The position numbers and the translations under genes were made by a program. Shown in pieces: positions 23,343 through 32,416 of a stretch of 33,342 nt of DNA; position 1 is the stretch's first letter, and each line of letters begins with the position of its first letter. The stretch comes from an uncultured Paracoccaceae bacterium. Lineage in GTDB: Bacteria > Pseudomonadota > Alphaproteobacteria > Rhodobacterales > Rhodobacteraceae. The notes beneath the pieces were generated by a model that was not told the DNA's origin, did not search any database, and was given only the letters and a program-made list of their open reading frames with translations. Location: the NCBI GenBank assembly GCA_937944395.1, contig CALDYW010000121.1:1-33342 (forward strand), given 5' to 3'.

Positions 23343-26143
23343 GGCTGGGGCTCGGGCAGGTCGATGTCCTCGGGATGATGCAGCCGCGGATCGGGCGGGC
23401 CCTCGGGCGGCGGCGCGGGCTCCGGCGGGGATGCGGGCGCGGCCGCAGCGGCGCCGCCGAGCCCCGCCCCGGCCACCGCGGCCGCCAGTGCCTCGGGGTT
23501 CCTGAGCCAGAGGTCGCGCTGGGCGAAGGGGATCTCGATCCCCTCCTCGGCGAAGCGGCGGGCGATCTCGTGGTTCATCTCCGACCGGGTGCTCAGCGAG
23601 AAGTTCACGTCGCGCAGGATCGCCCGGATCTCGAACTCCAGCCCGTCGGCCCCGAAGCCCATGAACAGGACCAGCGGCTTGGGGCTGAGGGTGACGAGGG
23701 GATGCGCCTCGGCCACCTCGCGCAGCACGCGCTCGACCTTGCGGGTGTCGCTGCCGTAGGCGACCTGGACCTTCAGGATGATCCGCCCCGTCAGGTTGCC
23801 GCGGGTGTAGTTCGTCACCACGCCCGAGATCAGGTCCGAGTTCGGCACGATCACGTCGGTGCGGTCGAAGGTCTCGATCCGGGTCGAGCGCACCGAGATG
23901 TCGCGCACATAGCCCTGCCGGCCGTTGACCTCGATCCAGTCGCCCTCGCTCACCGGGCGCTCGATCAGCAGGATCACGCCCGAGACGAAGTTCGACACGA
24001 TGTTCTGCAGCCCGAAGCCGATGCCGACGGACAGCGCCCCGGCAACGATGGCGAGCGAGGACAGGTCGATGCCGGCCGAGGTGATGGCGACGATCGCGGA
24101 CAGCACGATCCCGAGGTAGCCCACGCCCGAGACCACCGCGTTCTGGCCGCCGGGGTCGAGCCGGGTCTTGGGCAGCACCGAAGTCTTCAGCGCCCCCTGG
24201 ATCAGCCGGGTGATCAGGTAGCCGAGCGCGAAGACCACGGCGAAGGTCACGAAATCGGCGGGCGCGATCCGCGTCTGGCCGAAGGTGAATCCCTCGCGCG
24301 CGCGGGTCCAGAGTTCGGTCAGGTCCGAGGTGCGCGCACCCCAGATCAGCGCAAGCACCGGCAGCGCGGCCAGCGTCAGCGCGAACCCCACGAGGACCGG
24401 GACAAGCGCTTCCTCCTCGTCCTCGCCGCGGCCGGTCAGCAGCGCATAGAGGTCGGCCACCAGCCGCTGCAGGATCGCGAGGAAGGCGAACAGCGCCAGC
24501 GACAGGGCCGCCGGGAAGGTGAGGAACCGCGCCGCGGTATGATAGCCGGCGACGGCGAGCAGCGGTCCGAGCAGCCCCAGAACGATGACGGCACGGCCGA
24601 TCAGCAGCATGAGGCGCGCGCGCGTGCTGGGCTCGCCGCCCTCGCTCGCGGCACGTGCCGCCCGGATCAGGATCTGCCCGAGCCGCACGAGGATCAGGCC
24701 GCCCGACAGGAACAGCGGGAAGCTCAGCACCACGCGCGCCGCCTGCGTCGCGCCCTCGTAGGGCACGGTCGCGGCCAGAAGCCCCTGGACGCCGAGAAGG
24801 ACGCCGAGCAGCGTGGCGTAGAACCGTCCCTCGGCCCGCCGCTCCGGGGCGAGCCCGGGCAGCAGCGTCGCCTCCTCGGCTTCGGCGAAGACCTGGCGCC
24901 CGAGCCAGCGCGCGGCGAGAATCACGAAGCCGAGGACCGGCAGGACCGACAGGATCGCGCCCCCCCGGATGCCGACGAGGCCGGTCGAGAAGATCGCGGT
25001 GACCAGCAACACAACCCCGGCATAGGGCAGCACAACCTGCCCGAGCGAGACCAGGAAGGCGAGGACCGCCCGCTTCGCGCGCCGCCCGCCGCTTTTCAGG
25101 AAGCGCCCGGCGAGCGTCTCGCTCCAGTGCCGGCCGCGCCAGATCAGCGTGCCGCCGAGCGCCAGCAGCAGGATGGTCGCGGGAAGGTTCTGCCGCGCCG
25201 CCGCGCGCACCTCGGGGCGCGCCCAGCCCTCGCGCGCCTCGGCGGCGAGGCTGCGGCCCAGATCGGCCAGCACCGCCGCCGCCGCCGCCCAGTTCCTCGG
25301 CACCAGCGGCGAGGGGGCGAGTTCCAGAAGCTCGCTCGTCTGCCGGGCGCGCAGGATCGAATCGATCTCGCGGATCAGCCCGTCGGCGCGGCGGTAGGCC
25401 TCTTCCGCGGCGATCCCGGGCGCCTGAAGCAGCGCGAGCTGCTCGTTGAGCTCCGAGCGCCGCTGCGCGATCTCCGGCGCCTCGACCTCGCCCTCGGCCG
25501 GTGCCGGCCCGAGCGCGGCGATCTGGTTGCGCAGCGTGTCGATGCGCGCGCGGTTGGCACTCTGCGCCGCAAGAAGCCTCTCGCGCCATTCGCTGAGCTG
25601 ACTTCGCAGCTGCTCGAGCGCGAGATTGGTGGTGCGCGGATCCTCGATCAGCTGCTCGGCGAGCCGCGCGAGTTCGTTCCAGGTGCTGTAGTTCGGCGCT
25701 TCGCCCTCGGCCCCCTGACCGATCGCGGTTGCGCTGCCGGTCTCTGCCTCGGCCTGGGTGCCGAGCCACCAGCGCAGCGTCTGGTCGGGCCGGACCGGCT
25801 CGGCCGGCAGCCCGGTTGTCGTGCCGGCGCCGCCGGTGCCGAGCCACCAGCCGACCGACTGCGCCGCGTTGACCGGGCCGCCGCCGGCGCCCCCGGCGCG
25901 CGGCGAGCCCAGCCACCAGGCCACCGACTGCGTGGCCTGCGCGGCCGGCGCCTCGGCCGGATCGCCGCCCGCGCCCAGCCACCAGCCGATCGGGCCCTGC
26001 ACCGGCGGGGCCTGCGTGCCGCCGCCCCCACCCGGGCCGCCCAGCCACCACGACATCGCCCCCTGCGCCCGCACGGCGGCCGGGGCGAGGGCAAGAACGA
26101 TTGCGACGGCCAGCGCCGGCAGGAGCGCCGCGACCGGCCTCAT
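23339..26143 (-). CDS. DUF3772 domain-containing mechanosensitive (MscS-type) ion channel with five N-terminal WWLG repeats
   Basis: Signal peptide MRPVAALLPALAVAIVLALAPAAVRAQ; coiled-coil DUF3772-like region; C-terminal MscS core GALSVGIGFGLQNIVSNFVSGVILLIERPVSEGDWIEVNGRQGYVRDISVRSTRIETFDRTDVIVPNSDLIS. ATGA overlap with cysK. Confidence 0.93.
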   Translation of the reverse strand: MRPVAALLPALAVAIVLALAPAAVRAQGAMSWWLGGPGGGGGTQAPPVQGPIGWWLGAGGDPAEAPAAQATQSVAWWLGSPRAGGAGGGPVNAAQSVGWWLGTGGAGTTTGLPAEPVRPDQTLRWWLGTQAEAETGSATAIGQGAEGEAPNYSTWNELARLAEQLIEDPRTTNLALEQLRSQLSEWRERLLAAQSANRARIDTLRNQIAALGPAPAEGEVEAPEIAQRRSELNEQLALLQAPGIAAEEAYRRADGLIREIDSILRARQTSELLELAPSPLVPRNWAAAAAVLADLGRSLAAEAREGWARPEVRAAARQNLPATILLLALGGTLIWRGRHWSETLAGRFLKSGGRRAKRAVLAFLVSLGQVVLPYAGVVLLVTAIFSTGLVGIRGGAILSVLPVLGFVILAARWLGRQVFAEAEEATLLPGLAPERRAEGRFYATLLGVLLGVQGLLAATVPYEGATQAARVVLSFPLFLSGGLILVRLGQILIRAARAASEGGEPSTRARLMLLIGRAVIVLGLLGPLLAVAGYHTAARFLTFPAALSLALFAFLAILQRLVADLYALLTGRGEDEEEALVPVLVGFALTLAALPVLALIWGARTSDLTELWTRAREGFTFGQTRIAPADFVTFAVVFALGYLITRLIQGALKTSVLPKTRLDPGGQNAVVSGVGYLGIVLSAIVAITSAGIDLSSLAIVAGALSVGIGFGLQNIVSNFVSGVILLIERPVSEGDWIEVNGRQGYVRDISVRSTRIETFDRTDVIVPNSDLISGVVTNYTRGNLTGRIILKVQVAYGSDTRKVERVLREVAEAHPLVTLSPKPLVLFMGFGADGLEFEIRAILRDVNFSLSTRSEMNHEIARRFAEEGIEIPFAQRDLWLRNPEALAAAVAGAGLGGAAAAAPASPPEPAPPPEGPPDPRLHHPEDIDLPEPQP
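25760..26056 (-). repeat. WWLG repeat region: five copies at 22-26-residue spacing in the mature N-terminus of the channel
   Basis: MSWWLGGPGG / IGWWLGAGGD / VAWWLGSPRA / VGWWLGTGGA / LRWWLGTQAE; DNA-level echo (rev) gcccagccaccag. Confidence 0.95.
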
Positions 26144-27174
26144 TGCTCGGCATAGACCTCGGGCAGGCGGCGCGGGGGCACGGCCAGCCAGCGCGGCACC
26201 GGCAGCCCGCGCTCGGCGAGGAACCCGGGGTTGAAGAGCTTCGACTGATAGCGCGTGCCGTAGTCGCACAGGATCGTGACGATCGTGTGCCCCGGCCCCA
26301 TCTCGCGCGCCATGCGGATCGCCCCGGCGACGTTGATCCCCGACGAGCCGCCCAGGCACAGACCTTCGTGCTCGAGCAGGTCGAACACGATCGGCAGCGC
26401 CTCGGCATCCGGAATGCGCCAGGAGAAGTCGGGGCGGAAGCCTTCCAGGTTCGCGGTGATCCGCCCCTGCCCGATGCCTTCGGTGATCGAGCTTCCCGGC
26501 GCGTCCAGCACCCCGGTGGTGTACCAGGCGTGCAGCGCCGCCCCCTCGGGGTCAGCGAGCCCGATCTTCACGCCCTTCGGCTGCAGCGCCATCGCCACCC
26601 CGGCGATGGTGCCGCCCGACCCCACCGCACAGACGAACCCGTCCACCCGCCCCTGCGTCTGTTCCCAGATCTCGGGACCCGTCGTCTCGGCATGGGCCTG
26701 GCGGTTGGCGACATTGTCGAACTGGTTGGCCCAGACGGCGCCGTGGGGTTCGCTCGCCGCCAGCGCCTCGGCCAGCCGCCCCGAGTAGCGGACGTAGTTG
26801 TTGGGGTTGCGGTAGGGGACGGCGGGCACCTGCACCAGCTCGGCGCCGGCGAGCCGCAGCATGTCCTTCTTCTCCTGGCTCTGCGTCTCGGGGATCACGA
26901 TCACCGTGCGGAAGCCCATCGAGGCGCCGACCAGCGCCAGCCCGATGCCGGTGTTGCCCGCGGTCCCCTCGACGATGGTGCCGCCCGGGCGCAGCGCCCC
27001 GCGCGCCACCGCGTCGCGGATGATCCAGAGCGCGGCGCGATCCTTGACCGACTGGCCGGGATTGAGGAACTCGGCCTTGCCGAGGATCTCGCAGCCGGTC
27101 TGCTCGCTCGCCCTCCTCAGCCGGATCAGCGGCGTGCGGCCGACCGCCTCGGCCAGATCGCGAGCGATGTGCAT
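26140..27174 (-). CDS. cysK: Cysteine synthase A (O-acetylserine sulfhydrylase), CysK
   Basis: AVGRTPLIRLRRASEQTGCEILGKAEFLNPGQSVKDRAALWII (PLP Lys), VEGTAGNTGIGLALVGASMGFRTVIVIPETQSQEKKDMLRLAGAELV, VGSGGTIAGVAMAL. Confidence 0.93.
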   Translation of the reverse strand: MHIARDLAEAVGRTPLIRLRRASEQTGCEILGKAEFLNPGQSVKDRAALWIIRDAVARGALRPGGTIVEGTAGNTGIGLALVGASMGFRTVIVIPETQSQEKKDMLRLAGAELVQVPAVPYRNPNNYVRYSGRLAEALAASEPHGAVWANQFDNVANRQAHAETTGPEIWEQTQGRVDGFVCAVGSGGTIAGVAMALQPKGVKIGLADPEGAALHAWYTTGVLDAPGSSITEGIGQGRITANLEGFRPDFSWRIPDAEALPIVFDLLEHEGLCLGGSSGINVAGAIRMAREMGPGHTIVTILCDYGTRYQSKLFNPGFLAERGLPVPRWLAVPPRRLPEVYAEQ

Positions 27175-27223
27175 GGGGACTGCCCTTCCCTTTCTCCCTT
27201 ACTAGGTCGGCCGGCGCGCGAAC

Positions 27224-28357
27224 TCAAGCGCGCCGGCGCAGGTCGGCCCGGTGGCGCGCCAGCATCAGCGCCGACAGGATCAGCGGCGCGTTCTCCGCCT
27301 CGCCCGAGTCGACCAGCGCCATCAGACGGTCGAAGCCGATCAGATGCACGCGGATGTCCTCGTCCTCGTGCGCGGCCCCGTGGATGCCCCCCGCCAGGCG
27401 GTCGGGCAGGTCGGCGATCCCGAGGAAGGAGTAGAGATACTCCACCTTGCCCGCCGGCGAGGGATAGTAGGAGCCGACCGGGATCAGCCGGCCCACCTCG
27501 ACCCCGGCCTCCTCGCGCGCCTCGCGCCTGGCGGCGTCCTGCGGCGTCTCGCCCGGGTCGATCCGGCCCGCCACGGGCTCGAGCGTCCAGGGCCGGGCAT
27601 CGCCGCGTGCGAAGGGGCCGGGGCGGAACTGCTCGATCACCAGGACGCGGTCGCGGGCCGGGTCGTAGGGCAGGACCGTCGCGGCATCGCCCGAGACGAA
27701 CACCGCGCGGTTGACGACCGGGCTCATGCCGCCGCCGAAGCGGCGGAACGACAGGTCGATCTCCTCGACCGCGAAGAACCGGGCATAGGCCTGGGTCCAG
27801 GAGCGAACCGCCACATCGCCGGGCGCCGCGCTTCGGCGCAGTGTCGCCGGTGCCGGCTCGCGCGCCCTGAGCCGCGAGGCGGCCCGCACGAGGATCTGGC
27901 CGTGCCGCCGCGCCGCCGCCCCCGGCGGAAAGCCCTCGGCCAGCCGCAGCACCTCGTCCGCCGCGGCGGTCACGATCGCGGCCCAGTCGCGCTCCCACTC
28001 CGCCCGGACCCAGGCCGGGCCGGGCTCGGACGGTCCCCCGGCCGAGGGCTCGGGCAGGAAGGCCAGCGCCGGCCGCGGCCCGCCGCCGGCCAGCACCTCG
28101 ACCCGGCGGGCGGCGTAACCGAGGCTCGCGGCATAGCGCATCAGCCGCCCGGACGCCCCGCCGCCCGGATCGGCGACCAGAACACCCTCGGCCTCGTCCG
28201 CGGGATCGGGGCAGAGCATCGCCAGCGGCCCGTCAGGCTCGCGGCGCACCGAATGCCCGGGCAGCCGCGCCGGGATGGCTTCGGCCGCGCACCCCAGAAC
28301 CGCCTCCCGCAGCGGCGCATGCCTGAGCATCGCATAGAAGAAGAACGGCAGGCTCAT
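27224..28357 (-). CDS. trgB: TrgB-like protein: N-terminal gamma-glutamylcyclotransferase-like domain plus NUDIX hydrolase
   Basis: N-term FFFYAMLRHAPLREAVLGCAAEAIPARLPGHSVRREPDGPLAMLCPDP; Nudix box GRIDPGETPQDAARREAREEAGVEV; adjacent to TrgA-like and CysK genes. Confidence 0.85.
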   Translation of the reverse strand: MSLPFFFYAMLRHAPLREAVLGCAAEAIPARLPGHSVRREPDGPLAMLCPDPADEAEGVLVADPGGGASGRLMRYAASLGYAARRVEVLAGGGPRPALAFLPEPSAGGPSEPGPAWVRAEWERDWAAIVTAAADEVLRLAEGFPPGAAARRHGQILVRAASRLRAREPAPATLRRSAAPGDVAVRSWTQAYARFFAVEEIDLSFRRFGGGMSPVVNRAVFVSGDAATVLPYDPARDRVLVIEQFRPGPFARGDARPWTLEPVAGRIDPGETPQDAARREAREEAGVEVGRLIPVGSYYPSPAGKVEYLYSFLGIADLPDRLAGGIHGAAHEDEDIRVHLIGFDRLMALVDSGEAENAPLILSALMLARHRADLRRRA

Positions 28358-28409
28358 GGCGCGCTCCACGCAGGCCGCCGGCCGGACACGGATCGGCAAC
28401 GGCCCGCCA

Positions 28410-28865
28410 CTAGCTGAACCGCGCCGCTGCCCAGTTCGCCAGAAGTCCGCCCAGAACCCCGCCCCCGGCCAGAACGATCAGCGTCTCGGGCGACGACAGC
28501 AGGATCCGGCCCTGCTCGATCAGGATCCCGAAGGTGCCGACCAGCGCCTCGGTGATCCCGTCGTAGCGCCGCGCCGTCGAGCGCAGCACCATCTCGCGCA
28601 GGGCGAACAGCAGCATCCCCCAGAACACCATGGTGACCGAGGTGCGCAGTCCGGTACCGGCCGCGCGCACCGCACCCTGGCCGGCGTTCGGACCCATCAC
28701 CAGCCAGCCGCACAGAAGGCCGATCGCCGCCATGATCGGCGAGAACCAGCCGAAGCCGACGGGCTCGGGGAAGGCGGGCTTCAGCACCTCCGCCCCGAGG
28801 AAGCCGACGGCGGCGAAGGCGAGCGCGGCGAAGAGCCGGGCTGCGGTGGGCATCGGAGTGGGCAT
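28410..28865 (-). CDS. trgA: TrgA-family membrane protein
   Basis: TAARLFAALAFAAVGFLGAEVLKPAFPEPVGFGWFSPIMAAIGLLCGWLVMGPNAGQG...VTMVFWGMLLFALREMVLRSTARRYDGITEALVGTFGILIEQGR: TrgA-like small multi-TM protein in trgA-trgB order. Start could also be 28853. Confidence 0.85.
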   Translation of the reverse strand: MPTPMPTAARLFAALAFAAVGFLGAEVLKPAFPEPVGFGWFSPIMAAIGLLCGWLVMGPNAGQGAVRAAGTGLRTSVTMVFWGMLLFALREMVLRSTARRYDGITEALVGTFGILIEQGRILLSSPETLIVLAGGGVLGGLLANWAAARFS

Positions 28866-29023
28866 CGCGGGGCGCGCACCTGGGGTTCGCGGGACAGGAC
28901 CGGGGCGCGAGTGTCTGACGACAGAGGCCCCCGCGCAAGGGGGCAAGGCGGCGATGTCGCGCCGCTGCTGCTCCGGCGCCCCCCGGGGCGACCGGGAAGC
29001 GCCGCCCCGGCGCCCGGGTCGCG

Positions 29024-29085
29024 CCCCCGGGGGATTTCCGGTCCGGAAATATCCTCGGGGGGTGACGGCGCGCCTCCGCGCGCCG
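29024..29085. repeat. Composite palindromic intergenic element: extended imperfect palindrome around ATTTCCGG-T-CCGGAAAT (29034-29050) plus hairpin CGGCGCGC-CTCC-GCGCGCCG (29066-29085)
   Basis: Direct reading; located just 3' of the Cfa-like gene (minus strand) and 5' of trgA. Confidence 0.75.
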
Positions 29086-29122
29086 AGGCGCGCAGACGGC
29101 GCCCCTGCCGCAGCCCGCCGGT

Positions 29123-30334
29123 TCAGGCCGGCCGGCTGACGGTGATCTGCGTCACGTCGCAGTTGCCGTGGGCGAAGGTCGCCGCGCAGGAGGTCAGGTA
29201 GAAGTTCCACATCCGCCGGAACCGGTCGTCGAAGCCCATCCGCGCGACCTCGTCCCAGCGCGCGTTGAAGGCCTCGTGCCAGCGTCTGAGCGTCTGGCTG
29301 TAGCTCTCGCCGAACTCGATCGACCCGCAGAGCGCAAGGCCGGCGCGGTCGATCTCGCGGCGCAGCGCGCCCGGCGAGGGCAGCATGCCGCCGGGGAAGA
29401 TGTATTTCTGGATGAAGTCCACGCTCCGGCGATAGACCTCCCAGCGCCGCTCCTGAACGGTGATGATCTGCAGCGTCGCCCGGCGCCCGGGCCGCAGCCG
29501 CTCGCGCAGGGTGTCGAAGTAGACCGGCCAGTAGCGCTCGCCCACCGCCTCGAACATCTCGATCGAGGCGATCCCGTCGTAGGTGCCGCCCTCGTCGCGG
29601 TAGTCCTGCAGCCGGATCTCGACCCGGTCCGACAGGCCCTCGCGGGCGATCCTCTCGCGCGCGTAGTCGGCCTGCGCCCGGCTGATCGTCAGCCCGGTGA
29701 CGCGCAGTCCCCGCTCCCTGGCGGCGTATTCGGCAAACCCTCCCCAGCCGCAGCCGATCTCGAGCACATGGTCGCCCGGCCGCGCGCCCATCTGGTCGAT
29801 CAGGCTGGCATATTTCTGGATCTGCGCGCGTTCGAGCGGCTCCTGCCCGGTGCGGAACAGCGCCGAGGAATAGGTCATCGTCTCGTCCAGCCACAGCCGG
29901 TAGAAGTCGTTGCCGAGGTCGTAGTGGTGGGCGATGTTGCGCCGCGCCTGGGCGCGGGTGTTGCGACGGAACCAGGCGCGGAAGTTCTCGTAGGCGCGCA
30001 CCAGCGCCAGTCCGGGAAACCCGTCGTAGAGGCCGTCGTTGCCGGCATGGACGAGATCCATGAAGGCCTGCAGGTCCGGCGTGGACCAGCCGCCGTCGAG
30101 GTAGGCCTCGCAGAAGCCGAGGTCGCCCTCGCGGATCAGCCGGGCGAACAGGTCGGGGTCGTGGATCACGAGTTCCGCCACCGGGCCGGGGTTGCGGCCC
30201 TCGGCCCGGAAGCGGCGGCCGTCGGGAAGCACCAGGTCGAGCCGGCCATTCTGGAGCCCCTGCGCCATCTCGAACACCCGCGCGAAATAGCGCGGAAGGT
30301 CACGCTGACCCTTCGTGCTGCTCAGAACCTCCAT
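29123..30334 (-). CDS. Cyclopropane-fatty-acyl-phospholipid synthase family SAM methyltransferase
   Basis: IAHHYDLGNDFYRLWLDETMTYSSALF, HVLEIGCGWGGFAEYAARERGLRVTGLTISRAQADYARERI, SIEMFEAVGERYWPVYFDTLRERLRPGRRATLQIITV...DFIQKYIFPGGMLPS. Confidence 0.95.
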   Translation of the reverse strand: MEVLSSTKGQRDLPRYFARVFEMAQGLQNGRLDLVLPDGRRFRAEGRNPGPVAELVIHDPDLFARLIREGDLGFCEAYLDGGWSTPDLQAFMDLVHAGNDGLYDGFPGLALVRAYENFRAWFRRNTRAQARRNIAHHYDLGNDFYRLWLDETMTYSSALFRTGQEPLERAQIQKYASLIDQMGARPGDHVLEIGCGWGGFAEYAARERGLRVTGLTISRAQADYARERIAREGLSDRVEIRLQDYRDEGGTYDGIASIEMFEAVGERYWPVYFDTLRERLRPGRRATLQIITVQERRWEVYRRSVDFIQKYIFPGGMLPSPGALRREIDRAGLALCGSIEFGESYSQTLRRWHEAFNARWDEVARMGFDDRFRRMWNFYLTSCAATFAHGNCDVTQITVSRPA

Positions 30335-30476
30335 CCCTGCATCCTTCCCGATCCCGTCCGGTCGTCCCCTGCCGGGTGCCCGCATCGCATGCCCCCTCGA
30401 GATAAGGCATGTGCGTCCCCTGTCGAGGGCCGGCGCGCCCGCAGTGCCGCGTTCGATCCCGGCGCCGCCCGCGGCG

Positions 30477-31607
30477 TCAGCAGAACAGCACCAGCGCGCC
30501 CGGATCCCAGGCGACGCGCGTGCGTTCGCCGCGCTCGAGCACCCGCCGGCCGATCAGGTTGCGCATCGAGATGGTCAGCGGCTCCCCGACCCCGTCCAGC
30601 CGCACCCCGTAATAGGTCATGTCGCCGTAATAGGTCACCTCGTCCACGGTCCCGAGCGCGACGCGGCCGCGGTCGGCCTCGCCCTCGAAGAGAATCGTCA
30701 GCGTCTCGGGGCGGAAGCCGACGCTGCCCGCGCCCGCGCGCACCCCGCCCGGGCATTGCTCGGCCGCGATCCGGGCACGCCCGAGGCCCGCGACATCGAC
30801 CGCGATCTGGCCGCCGCCCTCGTCGGCGACCGTCGCCGGCAGGAAGTTCATCACCCCGATGAAATCGGCGACCTGCCGCGTCAGCGGCCGGCGGTAGAGG
30901 TCCTGCGGGCTGGCGAGCTGGGCGATCACGCCCTCGAACATCACCGCGATCCGGTCGGACATGATCAGCGCCTCCTCCTGGTCGTGGGTCACCAGGATGA
31001 AGGTGATCCCGACCTGGCGCTGCAGCTTGCGCAGCTCCGACTGCATCTGCTCGCGCAGCTTCTTGTCGAGCGCCGACAGCGGCTCGTCGAGCAGCAGCAC
31101 CTTGGGCTTCAGGATCAGCGCCCGCGCCAGCGCCACGCGCTGGCGCTGCCCGCCCGAGAGCGCATGCGCCGCCCGCTTGCCGAAGCCCGACAGCCCGACC
31201 ATCTCGAGCGCGGCGGCGACCGCCGCCGCCTTCTCGGCCCTGGGGCGGGGATCGCGGCGCAGGCCGAAGCCCACGTTCTCCTCCACCGTCAGGTGCGGGA
31301 AGATGGCGTAGGACTGGAACACCATATTGGTCGGGCGCTTGTTCGCCGGCACGCCGTCGACATTGCGGCCGTCGATCAGAACCTCGCCCTCGCTGACGTC
31401 CTCGAAGCCCGCGATCGTGCGCAGAAGCGTGGTCTTGCCGCAGCCCGAGGGCCCGAGCAGCGAGAAGAACTCGCCCGCGCCGATGTCGCAACTGATCCCG
31501 CGCAGCGCGTGATAGTCGCCGTAGTACTTGTGCACCCCGCGCAGCTCGATGATCGGCCGGCCGGCCGGCGGCGTGCCGGCCGGATCCTTCTCGGGGATGA
31601 GCGTCAC
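30477..31607 (-). CDS. ABC transporter ATP-binding protein (PotA-like, spermidine/putrescine family)
   Basis: ELRGVHKYYGDYHALRGISCDIGAGEFFSLLGPSGCGKTTLLRTIAGFEDVSEGEVLIDGRNV...MVFQSYAIFPHLTV...LSGGQRQRVALARALILKPKVLLLDEPLSALD plus a TOBE-like C-terminus. Confidence 0.95.
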   Translation of the reverse strand: MTLIPEKDPAGTPPAGRPIIELRGVHKYYGDYHALRGISCDIGAGEFFSLLGPSGCGKTTLLRTIAGFEDVSEGEVLIDGRNVDGVPANKRPTNMVFQSYAIFPHLTVEENVGFGLRRDPRPRAEKAAAVAAALEMVGLSGFGKRAAHALSGGQRQRVALARALILKPKVLLLDEPLSALDKKLREQMQSELRKLQRQVGITFILVTHDQEEALIMSDRIAVMFEGVIAQLASPQDLYRRPLTRQVADFIGVMNFLPATVADEGGGQIAVDVAGLGRARIAAEQCPGGVRAGAGSVGFRPETLTILFEGEADRGRVALGTVDEVTYYGDMTYYGVRLDGVGEPLTISMRNLIGRRVLERGERTRVAWDPGALVLFC

Positions 31608-32416
31608 AGGAAACCTCCGCTGTCCTTGCCGCCTGCGCGCCGGATCCCCTGGCGGCGGAAGTATTCGGCAATCATGAGCAGCAGGATCGACAGCGCCACG
31701 AGGATGGTCCCGAGCGCCATGATCGCCGGCAGTTTGGTGGGGAACCGCAGCTGCGACCAGATGTAGACCGGCAGCGTCGGCTCGGTGCCCGACAGGAAGA
31801 AGGCGATGATGAACTCGTCGAGCGAGATCGTGAACGAGATCAGCAGCGACGAGATGATGCCGGGCATGATCAGCGGCAGCGTGATCAGCCGGAAGGTCGA
31901 GAGCCGGGTCTCGCCGAGGTCGACGGCGGCCTCCTCGAGGCTCCTGTCGAGCGACAGGAAGGCCGAGTTCAGCACCGCGATCGCATAGGGCGTGCAGATC
32001 AGCACATGCCCCATGATGACGGTGAACGAGGTCAGCTTGACCCCGATCTGCAACAGCACGACCAGAAGCGACACCGCCACGATGATCTCGGGCAGCACCA
32101 GCGGCAGCATGATGAAGCCGATGATCCCGGCCTTGCCCGGAAAGGCATAGCGCGTCGCCGCGCGCGCGGCGAAGATGCCGAGGCAGGTGGCGAGGATCGC
32201 CGTGGACACGGCGATGATCAGGCTGTTGCGCACCGCCTGGTGCAGCGCGGGCGTCGTCGTCAGTTCCTCGAACCAGCGCGTCGTGAAGCCGGTCAGCGGG
32301 AAGGCGATGATCGTGGAGTCGTTGAACGCAAACAGCGGCAGCAGAAGGATCGGCGCATAGAGAAAAATCAGGTAGAGCACCGCATAGGCGCGAAAGCCCG
32401 ATCCGCCGCCCCTCAC
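31604..32416 (-). CDS. ABC transporter permease (PotC-like)
   Basis: VRGGGSGFRAYAVLYLIFLYAPILLLPLFAFNDSTIIAFPLTGFTTRWFEELTTTPALHQAVRNSLIIAVSTAILATCLGIFAARAATR...LEEAAVDLGETRLSTFRLITLPLIMPGIISSLLISFTISLDEFIIAFFLSG. GTG start at 32416 overlapping the upstream stop (GTGA). Confidence 0.93.
   Translation of the reverse strand: MRGGGSGFRAYAVLYLIFLYAPILLLPLFAFNDSTIIAFPLTGFTTRWFEELTTTPALHQAVRNSLIIAVSTAILATCLGIFAARAATRYAFPGKAGIIGFIMLPLVLPEIIVAVSLLVVLLQIGVKLTSFTVIMGHVLICTPYAIAVLNSAFLSLDRSLEEAAVDLGETRLSTFRLITLPLIMPGIISSLLISFTISLDEFIIAFFLSGTEPTLPVYIWSQLRFPTKLPAIMALGTILVALSILLLMIAEYFRRQGIRRAGGKDSGGFL

Noticed and set aside
23375-26155. 926-aa plus-strand ORF opposite the MscS-type channel
   Set aside because: Antisense shadow of a well-supported channel gene; composition-driven open frame.
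22620-26408. 1262-aa minus-strand ORF covering alaX and beyond
   Set aside because: Only the last ~240 codons (alaX, from 23342) are real; the upstream portion is out of frame with the channel and cysK genes.
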